Numbered from the stretch's first letter, positions 1 to 6,937 are shown. The stretch is DNA of 12,961 bases from Gammaproteobacteria bacterium (GCA_026706425.1 JAPOYW010000018.1:1-12961), one strand, 5' to 3'. The notes: generated by a model not told the origin, from the sequence alone. Numbers and translations: made by a program.

Positions 1-1
1 C

Positions 2-532
2 GGTCGCGGCAACCTGCTCAGTCCGCAATACATGCAGGCCATCATCGACTGGCAGCGGTCCCAGGGTCGCACGACCTATCCCGATGCCAACGGAACCCTG
101 CGGGTGACCTATGGGACCGTCCTGGGCGGATCGCCGATGGACGGGTTGATCTACGAGCCCTTCACCCGCCTCGAAGGCATCCTTGAGAAGGACTCCGGGG
201 TGGCGCCGTTCAACGCGCCCGCCAAGCTGCTCGACCGGGCCCGTGCAAAGGACTTCGGAACCTACGGACTCGACTCCATCGGCTCCGTGCCTGTGAACTT
301 CCTCACCGATCTCGATTCCACCGGCGGCAACTCCGGCTCTCCCACGCTGAACGCCAACGGCGAACTCGTGGGCCTGCTGTTCGACGGCACGCGGGAAAGC
401 GTCGTCTCGGACTGGGACTTCAATCCCCGCACCACCCGCACGATCCACGTCGACACCCGCTACATGCTCTGGGTGATGGAAAAGATCGACAGCGCCGACT
501 GGCTCATCGACGAGATGACGGTGGTTCCGTAG
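2..532 (+). CDS. Peptidase family S46 (dipeptidyl-peptidase 7/11 type), C-terminal part
   Basis: The reading frame is open from the window edge (base 2), so the N-terminus and the His/Asp catalytic residues lie outside; about 176 residues remain. The motif TGGNSGSP at about 323-346, with the catalytic Ser codon at 332-334, followed by LNANGELVGLLFDG, is the serine nucleophile region of S46 peptidases, which release dipeptides from peptide N-termini in the periplasm or outside the cell. From what I recall of the DPP7/DPP11 structures, the residue 18 positions after the catalytic Ser sets P1 preference: Gly in DPP7 (hydrophobic/broad), Arg in DPP11 (acidic). Here it is the Gly of FDG, so a DPP7-like specificity is inferred. 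The tail (NPRTTRTIHVDTRYMLWVME) matches the usual S46 C-terminus, which normally ends near this point, so the 3' end looks intact. Family assignment is firm; specificity is tentative. Confidence 0.9.
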   Translation, partial: GRGNLLSPQYMQAIIDWQRSQGRTTYPDANGTLRVTYGTVLGGSPMDGLIYEPFTRLEGILEKDSGVAPFNAPAKLLDRARAKDFGTYGLDSIGSVPVNFLTDLDSTGGNSGSPTLNANGELVGLLFDGTRESVVSDWDFNPRTTRTIHVDTRYMLWVMEKIDSADWLIDEMTVVP

Positions 533-581
533 GGGACGCGCCTGTCCCGTCCCGCGCCGACCTGATCGCGGCGGCCCCTAC
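529..581. repeat. REP-like intergenic palindrome, possible terminator of the S46 gene
   Basis: GTAGGGG (529-535, overlapping the peptidase stop codon) is the exact inverse of CCCCTAC (575-581). Inside it GGGAC (533-537) can instead pair with GTCCC (544-548), so two alternative stems exist. There is no T-tract, so a classic intrinsic terminator is unlikely. The element shares the 9-mer CCCGTCCCG (546-554) with the hairpin element after the ankyrin gene (6901-6909), which suggests one dispersed family. Confidence 0.4.
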
Positions 582-584
582 GTG

Positions 585-884
585 CTACTCAGGAAGGACA
601 AGCAGTCGTTCGCTGCGCCATACGCGAATCACACGTATTAGCTTGGTGCTCCGATGGTAGACAATGCGAAACGGTGGGTAGATTAGTTCACGAAGGAACG
701 ACTCGCCGAACTCGGGCACGACCCGGCCCATGTCCGGGTGTTCGTGCAGCCTTTCGACCCGTTCGAAAACCCCACTTAGAATGCGATCGGCCACGTCCGG
801 TACGCCTTGGTCGGCGTACCACTCCTTGATGGCTTCTAGATCCGCGACGGCAGACTCCGCGAAGCGGACTGCGACTTCCGACAT
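585..884 (-). CDS. RelE/ParE-superfamily toxin of a type II toxin-antitoxin module
   Basis: The 99-residue protein has the usual RelE/ParE length and layout: a beta strand (VAVRFAESA), two helices (VADLEAIKEWYADQ and DVADRILSGVFERVERLHEHP), then a C-terminal sheet with MGRVVPEF, LRELIYPPFRIVYHR and IRVIRVWRSER. The pattern 'P.MGR..PE...LREL....RIVY......I.V..VWRSER' is characteristic of ParE-like toxins, which inhibit gyrase, or RelE-like toxins, which cut mRNA on the ribosome; the sequence does not decide between them. The start lies 4 bp after the antitoxin stop. No strong SD precedes it, so translation is probably coupled to the antitoxin. The DNA is visibly less GC-rich than the flanking genes, in keeping with the mobile nature of such modules. 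Confidence 0.88.
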   Translation of the reverse strand: MSEVAVRFAESAVADLEAIKEWYADQGVPDVADRILSGVFERVERLHEHPDMGRVVPEFGESFLRELIYPPFRIVYHRSTKLIRVIRVWRSERLLVLPE

Positions 885-888
885 GACG

Positions 889-1158
889 TCATTCGAGCCC
901 TAGGCGCGTCTTCGCCTCGCTCCAAGACACTTCTCTACCAGCCTGGATGTCCGCGAGTCCTGACATGACGGCGCGCATGAACGCCCTCTCCTCGGTAGCG
1001 GATTCGTACTCCGCCACTGACTGCACCACGGCAACGCCGCGCCCGTGTCGGGTCAGCAATACGGGCCGGCCGGCTTCTGCCGCATGCCTGACGATCCTTC
1101 CTGGATTGGTCTTTAGATCGGTCAACGGTACGACATCCTCGGAGAACCGCGTTTCCAT
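889..1158 (-). CDS. Phd/YefM-family antitoxin
   Basis: The 89-residue protein begins METRFSEDVVPLTDLKTNPG, the typical N-terminal DNA-binding domain of Phd/YefM antitoxins (swapped Phd fold). HAAEAGRPVLLTRHGRGVAVVQS then matches the family's 'GRPVlltrhGRpvAVv' strand-turn-strand. The C-terminal part (EERAFMRAVMSGLADIQAGREVSWSEAKTRLG) is the helix that wraps the toxin. The start is set at 1158 because GGGAG (complement of 1165-1169) lies 6 nt upstream; an in-frame GTG at 1212 and an ATG at 1164 are less well placed. The gene precedes the toxin gene in the usual antitoxin-first order. Antitoxins of this family repress their own operon, and a palindrome lies just upstream (1196-1209). Confidence 0.87.
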   Translation of the reverse strand: METRFSEDVVPLTDLKTNPGRIVRHAAEAGRPVLLTRHGRGVAVVQSVAEYESATEERAFMRAVMSGLADIQAGREVSWSEAKTRLGLE

Positions 1159-1187
1159 CTGCATCTCCCGAATCCGCAATGGACCTG

Positions 1188-1209
1188 ATAATAGCACCTG
1201 TTGACAGGT
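1188..1209 (-). promoter_or_regulatory. Putative promoter and operator of the toxin-antitoxin operon
   Basis: A -10-like hexamer TATTAT is on the minus strand at 1193-1188. Immediately upstream, where the -10/-35 spacer would lie, is the 14-bp palindrome ACCTGT-TG-ACAGGT (1196-1209). A further ACCTG half-site sits at 1183-1187. A perfect palindrome inside the promoter, about 40 bp before a Phd/YefM antitoxin start, is what autorepression by the antitoxin or the TA complex would use. No convincing -35 hexamer was found. The assignment is positional and has no experimental support. Confidence 0.5.
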
Positions 1210-1549
1210 CACTATTCACGCGGTCGGCCCCCGGGCGGCGCGCCCGACGACAAACGGCGGCAGCTTCGCAGACGAAGCCGAGCGTCAGGAATTCGGGGCG
1301 ATCCCCTACGGCGTGCGCCTAACGGACGGTCAGGTAGTCAGGCACCTCAGTCCGATCCACGAGGCGGGAAAGGCGAAGCGAGTGAGAAGCTATTCCTGCG
1401 TGTTCTGGGTGCGCGTTTGGGACCTGACCTCACGGCATGCCAAGGCGAGGTGGCAGCAGGCCCACGACAAACTCATCGAAGGCATGTTCGGCGCGTACAC
1501 CGTTCGTAGCGATCCGTGGCCGGGTGCCCACGCGCCCGGGAGCGGATAG
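1205..1549 (+). pseudogene. Unrecognised coding-like remnant between the TA module and the tldE-like gene
   Basis: This is the only notable content of the ~340 bp gap. The + frame is open from 1205 (just after a TGA) to a TAG at 1547-1549, with G/C-rich third positions like the genes around it. It reads NGGSFADEAERQEFGAIPYG, then RLTDGQVVRHLSPIHEAGKA, then a Trp/Arg-rich stretch (VFWVRVWDLTSRHAKARWQQ). There is no ATG start. The only candidate, a GTG at 1313, has no SD and falls inside the coding-like part. I recognise no family. It may be the tail of a decayed gene, or a chance open frame, which is common at this GC. Confidence 0.25.
1520..1539. terminator. Weak hairpin after the tldE-like gene
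   Basis: CCGGGTGC (1520-1527), loop CCAC, GCGCCCGG (1532-1539) forms an 8-bp stem with one U-G pair when read on +, and one A-C mismatch in a minus-strand transcript. It lies 15 bp beyond the stop of the minus-strand gene but has no T-tract. It could slow or end transcription of the tldDE-like operon; support is only structural. Confidence 0.2.
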
Positions 1550-1554
1550 AGAAA

Positions 1555-3333
1555 CTACTCCTCGAAGAACGGATGTCCCGCGACCGGGAGATGCGGGACG
1601 TTGCCCGTTGGATTGCGGACGCTGATTTCCTCGAACAGGAGGTCGGGCACCGAGACGGTGACGGCCTGTCCAAACGACGAGGCAAAGCCTGCGCCGCCGA
1701 ACGAGATGATCGTCGCCAGGCCGCCGAAAGACATGGGCGTATAGAGGGACGTGTAGTTGGTCGCCGAGTCGGACACCGCGACGATCTCCTTGAACACGGC
1801 GTCGGCGATGCCGGCGAACTCCGCCGTTCGAAGGAGTTCCTCGCGACCATCGGGAAAGACCTTGTAGGCGAGAAGCGCGGGTTCGACGCTGCTTTGCTGC
1901 TGCTGCGGTCCTCCGAAGGTGATCGACATGCCGGAGCCGTTGGACGGCTTGAACAGGGGATTGCCAAGACGGCGGACGACGATGCCGAACTCGGCTTCCC
2001 GCTCCTCCATCAGGAGCTTCAGTTCGTCGACCAGTTCGTCGCGCGTCATGCCGCGGCGGGCGGTTACCACGAGGTTGCTCGGCGCGGGTCCGCCGCCACG
2101 CCGGTTCCCGGTGCTGCGTTCGATGTCGCGGACCGGATTGCGGCTCGTCAGCAGGGTCTTGAGGATGCCGTTCTCGACCAGCGTCGTCGGGCTTGCCGGT
2201 ACCCCTTCATCGTCCACGGCATAGCCCCCTACGAAGCCTTCGCCGGTGAGCGTCGGATCGTCCGTGACGCTTAGGAATCTCGGCAGTACGCGGGCGCCGA
2301 GCTTGTCGAGGAACGGGTTTCCGGCCTGACCCATCATGCTCGCGAACCGGGACTCGGTGTCGGGCATGCGTATGCCGATGAGCCGCGGTGCGAGAACCTG
2401 GGCGAACAGTTCGGCCGCGGCCTGTCCCTCGAACAGCACCGGGCCGATGTACCGGTCGGGGAGCTTCGGCGCGCCCATCCGCTCGCCGATCGCCTTGCCC
2501 ATGTCCTTGACCTCGCTGGCCAGATCGTCCGGATTGCCGATCTCGTCCCACGTGCGGCCGTTCTCGACCACGAAATCGTGCAGGATCGTGCCGTCGGCGG
2601 CCTGTGCCTGGGCCCGGACTATGAGCGATGCGGAGGGATCGTTGCGGATGAAGGACGAGCCCCCGCTGTTGACGTAGTACGTCCGCTGGTAGGTCGCGGC
2701 CGTGCTGACCTGGGAGTCCGCAATGTGCGGCATGTCCCGGAACAGAGCCGAAAGGTCCCTCGCCAGGTCTTGGAGGTCGTCCAGGTCCGGGAGGGTTCGG
2801 CTCGCTTCCTCGGTATGGGTGAACGGCTCCTGGGGGGCGAGGTCGGCGAGTTCCTCGGTCCGCGTCTCGTTCTGCAGGGTGGCGCGCTTGTTCGCGAGTT
2901 GCTGCAGCGCCTGCTTGTAGGCCGCGTCGGTGGCGAGCCAGACCTGGCGTCGGATCTCGACGACGTTGTCCTTGAGGGGTATCGCCCTGCCGCCGCCGAA
3001 ACCGGGGGAGAACGAACCCATGGAACGGAAGTTCGTGTTGTCGAACAAGGGGTCGCCGACGCGGACTTCGACGCTTAGCCGCCTTGACCGGCTCTCCGAA
3101 CTCGGCAGCAGCGCGCCGAAACTGGCGGCGGCGCCCAGGCGCTCCGTGTCGTGAACCGTGTAGGCCACGAAGTAGGGCTTTTCCATATCCTCCATCTGGA
3201 GTTCGTCAAGGCTGCGCTCGAGTTCGGCGCGCAGCGCCTGCATCAGCGCATCCTCGTCCGCGTGGGTGGTGAGGATCGTGAGCAACCCCAGCACGAAGGC
3301 GCCGCAGCGGGTGCGAAGCGTGGTGTTCTTCAT
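1555..3333 (-). CDS. Exported TldE/PmbA-like protein, degenerate (non-metal-binding) partner of the upstream TldD-like peptidase
   Basis: The 592-residue protein has a signal peptide (residues 1-25, core GAFVLGLLTILTTHA, cleavage after THA) and then a TldD/PmbA-superfamily body that aligns end to end with the neighbour at 3353-5071: ALRAELERSLDEL, KPYFVAYTV, SFGALL, RVGDPLFDNT, YIGPVLFEGQAA, GYAVDDEGV, NGILKTLLTSR, FPDGREELLR. Where the neighbour has the zinc motif HEILGH, this protein has AQVLAP (311-316). It has no Cys after the signal peptide, so the C-terminal ligand is missing too. In the cytoplasmic TldD/TldE protease, TldE likewise lacks the ligands and TldD provides the active site. 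I infer the same role here, in the periplasm or outside the cell. The start at 3333 has AGAGGAG 7 nt upstream, and the gene follows the TldD-like stop by 19 bp, so the two are an operon. Oddities are Gly-rich stretches and a Gln run (477-480). Confidence 0.85.
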   Translation of the reverse strand: MKNTTLRTRCGAFVLGLLTILTTHADEDALMQALRAELERSLDELQMEDMEKPYFVAYTVHDTERLGAAASFGALLPSSESRSRRLSVEVRVGDPLFDNTNFRSMGSFSPGFGGGRAIPLKDNVVEIRRQVWLATDAAYKQALQQLANKRATLQNETRTEELADLAPQEPFTHTEEASRTLPDLDDLQDLARDLSALFRDMPHIADSQVSTAATYQRTYYVNSGGSSFIRNDPSASLIVRAQAQAADGTILHDFVVENGRTWDEIGNPDDLASEVKDMGKAIGERMGAPKLPDRYIGPVLFEGQAAAELFAQVLAPRLIGIRMPDTESRFASMMGQAGNPFLDKLGARVLPRFLSVTDDPTLTGEGFVGGYAVDDEGVPASPTTLVENGILKTLLTSRNPVRDIERSTGNRRGGGPAPSNLVVTARRGMTRDELVDELKLLMEEREAEFGIVVRRLGNPLFKPSNGSGMSITFGGPQQQQSSVEPALLAYKVFPDGREELLRTAEFAGIADAVFKEIVAVSDSATNYTSLYTPMSFGGLATIISFGGAGFASSFGQAVTVSVPDLLFEEISVRNPTGNVPHLPVAGHPFFEE

Positions 3334-3352
3334 GGCGCGACTCCTCTTGCGA

Positions 3353-5071
3353 TCAGTGGAACGAAAAGCCCAGACGGTCGTCCCCGATGGGTGCCGGGAG
3401 CAGGGGCGGGCGGTCCTGCGACTTCTCCTTCTTCTGCACCTCGATCTGGGAGACCAGGATGCTTGGCGATGCGGCGGAGACGGGCACCCCGCCGGACTCG
3501 GCGCCGCAGGTGCCGTTGAACACCGCGATCTGGTCGTCGCCGGCCGCCACCCGGCTGAACGTGGTGAGCGGCGTGCCGATCAGGTCGACGCCCCGGACCA
3601 GTTCCTCGCGTCCATCCGGGTAGACGCGATAGACGACCAGCGGCGTCACGTTGAACGAGTTCGGCATGAAGCGGCCGGTCGTCGTGAACCCGCCCTGAAT
3701 AGCCTCGAAGCGGAGCCCGAACGGCTTGCCTTCCGCCTCGATGGCGGCGACCAACGCTGCCTTGAGTTCCTCCGCGGTGAGGGGATCGGCCACTTCGACG
3801 ATCAGGTTGGACTGCCGGGCGACCGGGCGGTAGCCCGCCTGCTTGCGGCCGTGGCCGTTGGAATTCGGGAACCCGTCGATCGGTCTTCGCGACAACAGGA
3901 AACCCTTGAGGATGCCCTTGTCGATCACCGTGACCCGGCGCGCCTTGATGCCCTGGTTGTCGAACCGGTACGTCCCCCCGAGATCGGTCCCGCCGTGCTG
4001 CGTCATCGTCGGATCGAAATGCACCGAGAAATTCTCGGGCAGCACGCGTTCGTTGAGTAGCGTCTTGAATGTCTGCCCTTCGTCTTCGAGCTTTTGGCGA
4101 TGTCCCTCGAGCCGGTGGCCCAGGATCTCGTGGAAGAATACGCCGCTCGCCTCGCCGGCCAGGATCGCCGGGCCCGTGTAGGGTTCCACCAGCGGGGCGT
4201 CGCGAAGCGCGCGCAAGGTGTCGATCATCTTGGCGACGTCGCGTTCCACGGTCTCGTCGTCCGGCAGTCCGCCGGGCGTCAGGGCGAGGTAGCTCTGGTA
4301 GAGGGGCAGTACCATCCCGTCGTCCGCCTTCGTACTGGCGGAAACGAACAGGCGATACAGGGTTTCCGATGTCTGGATTTCCGAGCCGTCGCTGTTCACG
4401 AACCAGCGCGTCTCGGCACCGGCGGAGAACGTAGCCCTGGCGTCGTGGAACTCCCCGTAGCGCGCGAAGGGCTCGGTGTAGCGCTCGAGCTTCTGCTCCC
4501 AGGTGGCCAGGTCGGCTTCGATCGGTCGTTCGGTCTCGACGCCCTTCGAAGGCTCTTCCCGGGAGAAGTCGCCGGCTCTGTCCTCCGCCTCCACCTTGAC
4601 CTGCACATTGGTCTCTACCGTGGTGAGTTCCTCGAGCGCCTGCTTGTAGCGCTTGTCGGTCTCGGACCAGAGCAGGGCTCGGATCGCGTCGACATCGTCT
4701 TCGACGGGCGCCTGGCTGAGGTTGAAGTTGGAGAACGAGATGGAATTCTGCTCCCGCAATGGCCGCGTGTTGTCGAGCGCGTAGTCCCCGACTCGCAGGT
4801 CGATGTCCAGCATGCGGCCCCGAGACTCGCCGCTACCCGTCAATGCTCCGAACGCTGCACCAGCCGAGATGCTCTTCCTTTCGGTGATCTCGTAGCTGAG
4901 GAAATAGGGCGGTACCGGCTGTTCGCCGAGGATCTCCATGGACCGGTCGAGCTCGGCCTTCATCGCCGTGAGCACGGCGTGCTCGTCGGCGGCGTTTGCA
5001 GCGAGGGCGACGACGAGGCCAGCGGCGCCCGCGGCATGCGCCAGCAGCCGGGATGTTGGGTATTCGAACAT
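3353..5071 (-). CDS. Exported TldD-like zinc metallopeptidase
   Basis: Starting at 5071 gives 572 residues. This start is chosen because AAGGAGGG (complement of 5077-5084) lies 5 nt upstream and it begins a clean signal peptide (hydrophobic residues 11-27, ...VVALAANA, then ADEHAVL). An open frame reaches back to 5263, but that extension is Arg-rich and leaderless. The body is TldD/PmbA superfamily. The zinc motif HEILGH (314-319; HExxxH) sits in GEASGVFFHEILGHRLEGHR, and GTCGAESGGVPV with Cys522 matches the C-terminal 'CG...VPV' Cys ligand of E. coli TldD. TldD with TldE cleaves peptides, for example in microcin B17 maturation and CcdA degradation. Here both partners are predicted to be exported, so the substrate should be an extracytoplasmic peptide; which one is unknown. 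The gene leads an operon with the non-catalytic paralogue downstream. Confidence 0.88.
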   Translation of the reverse strand: MFEYPTSRLLAHAAGAAGLVVALAANAADEHAVLTAMKAELDRSMEILGEQPVPPYFLSYEITERKSISAGAAFGALTGSGESRGRMLDIDLRVGDYALDNTRPLREQNSISFSNFNLSQAPVEDDVDAIRALLWSETDKRYKQALEELTTVETNVQVKVEAEDRAGDFSREEPSKGVETERPIEADLATWEQKLERYTEPFARYGEFHDARATFSAGAETRWFVNSDGSEIQTSETLYRLFVSASTKADDGMVLPLYQSYLALTPGGLPDDETVERDVAKMIDTLRALRDAPLVEPYTGPAILAGEASGVFFHEILGHRLEGHRQKLEDEGQTFKTLLNERVLPENFSVHFDPTMTQHGGTDLGGTYRFDNQGIKARRVTVIDKGILKGFLLSRRPIDGFPNSNGHGRKQAGYRPVARQSNLIVEVADPLTAEELKAALVAAIEAEGKPFGLRFEAIQGGFTTTGRFMPNSFNVTPLVVYRVYPDGREELVRGVDLIGTPLTTFSRVAAGDDQIAVFNGTCGAESGGVPVSAASPSILVSQIEVQKKEKSQDRPPLLPAPIGDDRLGFSFH

Positions 5072-5092
5072 GGCAACCCTCCTTGCGAGTTC

Positions 5093-5129
5093 CCCACGAA
5101 GTGCTACCACCGTAGCACGTCTTCGTGGG
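5093..5129. promoter_or_regulatory. Long bulged hairpin in the leader of the tldD-like gene
   Basis: CCCACGAAG (5093-5101) with TGCTAC (5102-5107) pairs with GTAGCA (5112-5117) and CTTCGTGGG (5121-5129). This gives 15 bp around the 4-nt loop CACC, with a single 3-nt bulge (CGT, 5118-5120). It lies 22 bp upstream of the tldD-like start codon, just before its SD, in the divergent gap with the ankyrin gene. It could be a regulator binding site or an RNA structure in the leader. Nothing in the sequence identifies a ligand. Confidence 0.5.
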
Positions 5130-5185
5130 CTGTTCATTGGCGTCGTCGACCGTGCGACATTGCGACGAACGCGACGCCGGTCAAG

Positions 5186-5191
5186 TACATT
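5186..5191 (+). promoter_or_regulatory. Possible -10 element of the ankyrin gene
   Basis: TACATT lies 27 bp before the ankyrin start codon and matches the -10 consensus at 4 of 6 positions. TTGCGA at 5160-5165 is a poor -35 with an over-long 20-bp spacer. The call is weak and rests on position in the divergent gap. Confidence 0.2.
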
Positions 5192-5218
5192 ACCCGTTTT
5201 TGGCGGTAGGGAAAGACG

Positions 5219-6871
5219 ATGCCCAAGCAACTGCCGTGGGGCCAGTCCGTGAAGGAGATCCACGCCTGGGTGGCCTCCTACGAATCAAGCCACGGCGTGA
5301 CCACGGCCGAAGCCCGCCGCGCAGTAGCGACGGAATACGGTTTCGGCTCCTGGCGGCAGCTCGAAGCCTACGCGACGCACCCCGGAGACAACGCCGATTT
5401 CCTGCTGCTCGGTTGCCTGACGTATTTCCAGACCGACCGGCCGCACAACCGCGTCCGCGCCCGCAAGATGCTTGAAGCGGATCCCGGTCTCGGGACGCGC
5501 GACATCTGGCACGCGGCCTGCGTCGGCGACGTGGCGACGGTGCAACGCTTTCTCGACGGCGAACCGTCGCTGGTCAATCGACGGGGCGGGTATTTCGACT
5601 GGGCGCCGCTGCTCTACGCCTGCTATTCGCGCCTCGACCTGGACGGCCACTCGACGCTGGGCGTCGCGGGGCTTCTCGTCGAGCGGGGCGCCGATCCCGA
5701 CAGCCACTACATGTGGGGAGGCCAATACCGCTTCACCGCGTTGACCGGCGCATTCGGCGAGGGCGAGATGGGCCCCGTCAACCAACCTCCCCACGAACAT
5801 TGCGTCGCATTGGCTGGGCTGCTGCTCGACGCCGGTGCCGATGCCAACGACGGCCAGGCGCTCTACAACACCATGTTCACGCCGGGTCACGAGTGTCTCG
5901 CCATGCTCCTCGACCACGGCCTCAACCGGGACCACAGGAACAACTGGCGCTGGGCCCAAAAAGACGGCGTCTACACCGAGAACCCCGATCGAACACTCGA
6001 CTACCAGTTGAACTGGGCGGTCCAGAAACACCACGTCGAACGGGCCAGGCTCCTGATCGACCACGGTGCCGACGTAACGGGGCGTACGCCGGGCGGCAAG
6101 ACGCTCTATGAAGTCGCGGTGCGGGCAGGACACCCCGATCTGGCCCGCTACCTGGCAGAGCATGGTGCGAAAACCGCGGAACTCGACGTCTCGGCGCGGT
6201 TGATCGGCGCTTGCCAGGCAGGCGATGCCGACACCGCGCGGCAGTTGGTCAACGACCATCCCGGTCTCATCGAGCGGGTACAGCAAGCGGAGCCCGATCT
6301 CGTGGTCGACGCAGCCGGGACGAACCGCGTGGAGGCGGTTCGACTGATGGCGGAGTTGGGGTTCGACCTAGGCAGGGTGGGCGATGTCGCGCCGCTGCAC
6401 CAGGCCGCGTTCCAGGGGCACCGGGCGATGGTGGAGTTGCTGCTCGACCAGAGCGCGTCCTTGGGTGTGCGCGACAACTACCACGCGGCAACCCCGCTGC
6501 AATGGGCAATGACCGCAGGTAGCTCCGAAGTCGCCAACTACCTCAACAGCTTGCCCATCGGCGTGTTCGACGCGGTGGTGGCGGAGGATCCAGATCACTT
6601 GAAATCGCTCCTGGACGACGATCCGTCATTGCTCGAATCGACGATCGGTGCCGAGCGAGGCGGCGATGATGTCCATGAAGCGGACTGGCAGACGCCGCTG
6701 GCCTTCGCCGTTCTCCGCAAACAGGCGGCGGCGGTCAGGCTGCTCCTCGATCGCGGTGCCCGTGTGGACATTGCCGATGGAGTCGGACGGAGTCTCATAG
6801 ACATCGCCCGAGACGACTCGACGGTAGAGATTGTCGAACTGTTGAGTCGCCCGTCCCCTATGCGTCAATGA
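5219..6871 (+). CDS. Ankyrin-repeat protein
   Basis: The 550-residue protein has no signal peptide or membrane segment and is presumably cytoplasmic. Residues 30-50 (AEARRAVATEYGFGSWRQLE) carry the 'A...A.EYGF.SW..L' motif that often precedes ankyrin repeats in bacterial members of this group. Repeat-like units follow from about 95 to 543: DIWHAACVGDVATVQRFLDG, LGVAGLLVERGADPD, CVALAGLLLDAGADAND, HVERARLLIDHGADVTG, HPDLARYLAEHGA, APLHQAAFQGHRAMVELLLD, TPLQWAMTAGSSEVANYL, TPLAFAVLRKQAAAVRLLLD. Ankyrin repeats bind other proteins; no catalytic domain is visible, so the partner and role are unknown. A modest SD (GGGA, 7 nt spacing) precedes the ATG. The gene is divergent from the tldDE-like operon and ends just before a double hairpin. 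Confidence 0.88.
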   Translation: MPKQLPWGQSVKEIHAWVASYESSHGVTTAEARRAVATEYGFGSWRQLEAYATHPGDNADFLLLGCLTYFQTDRPHNRVRARKMLEADPGLGTRDIWHAACVGDVATVQRFLDGEPSLVNRRGGYFDWAPLLYACYSRLDLDGHSTLGVAGLLVERGADPDSHYMWGGQYRFTALTGAFGEGEMGPVNQPPHEHCVALAGLLLDAGADANDGQALYNTMFTPGHECLAMLLDHGLNRDHRNNWRWAQKDGVYTENPDRTLDYQLNWAVQKHHVERARLLIDHGADVTGRTPGGKTLYEVAVRAGHPDLARYLAEHGAKTAELDVSARLIGACQAGDADTARQLVNDHPGLIERVQQAEPDLVVDAAGTNRVEAVRLMAELGFDLGRVGDVAPLHQAAFQGHRAMVELLLDQSASLGVRDNYHAATPLQWAMTAGSSEVANYLNSLPIGVFDAVVAEDPDHLKSLLDDDPSLLESTIGAERGGDDVHEADWQTPLAFAVLRKQAAAVRLLLDRGARVDIADGVGRSLIDIARDDSTVEIVELLSRPSPMRQ

Positions 6872-6881
6872 CGGCCCGTCG

Positions 6882-6937
6882 GGGCGACCCCTTGTGGTCG
6901 CCCGTCCCGATCTGACGCACGGCTCAAGCGGGACGGG
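6882..6937. repeat. Double-hairpin REP-like element after the ankyrin gene
   Basis: GGGCGACC (6882-6889) pairs perfectly with GGTCGCCC (6896-6903) around a 6-nt loop. CCCGTCCCG (6901-6909) pairs perfectly with CGGGACGGG (6929-6937) around a 19-nt loop. The two stems share bases 6901-6903, so they cannot both form in full. The element begins 10 bp after the ankyrin stop. It may act as a transcript end or mRNA stabiliser. The shared 9-mer with 546-554 points to a dispersed repeat family. Confidence 0.5.

Noticed and set aside
1201..1206. TTGACA on the + strand as a -35 box for a rightward transcript
   Set aside because: There is no -10-like hexamer at 16-18 bp, and the bases are explained by the ACCTGT-TG-ACAGGT palindrome.
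4094..5209. 371-codon + strand open frame antisense to the tldD-like gene
   Set aside because: It is a high-GC shadow frame. The opposite strand carries a signal peptide, zinc motif and strong SD, while this frame has no recognisable domain.
5072..5263. N-terminal extension of the tldD-like protein to an ATG at 5263
   Set aside because: The extension is Arg-rich, would bury the signal peptide, overlaps the ankyrin start, and the internal ATG at 5071 has a near-perfect SD.
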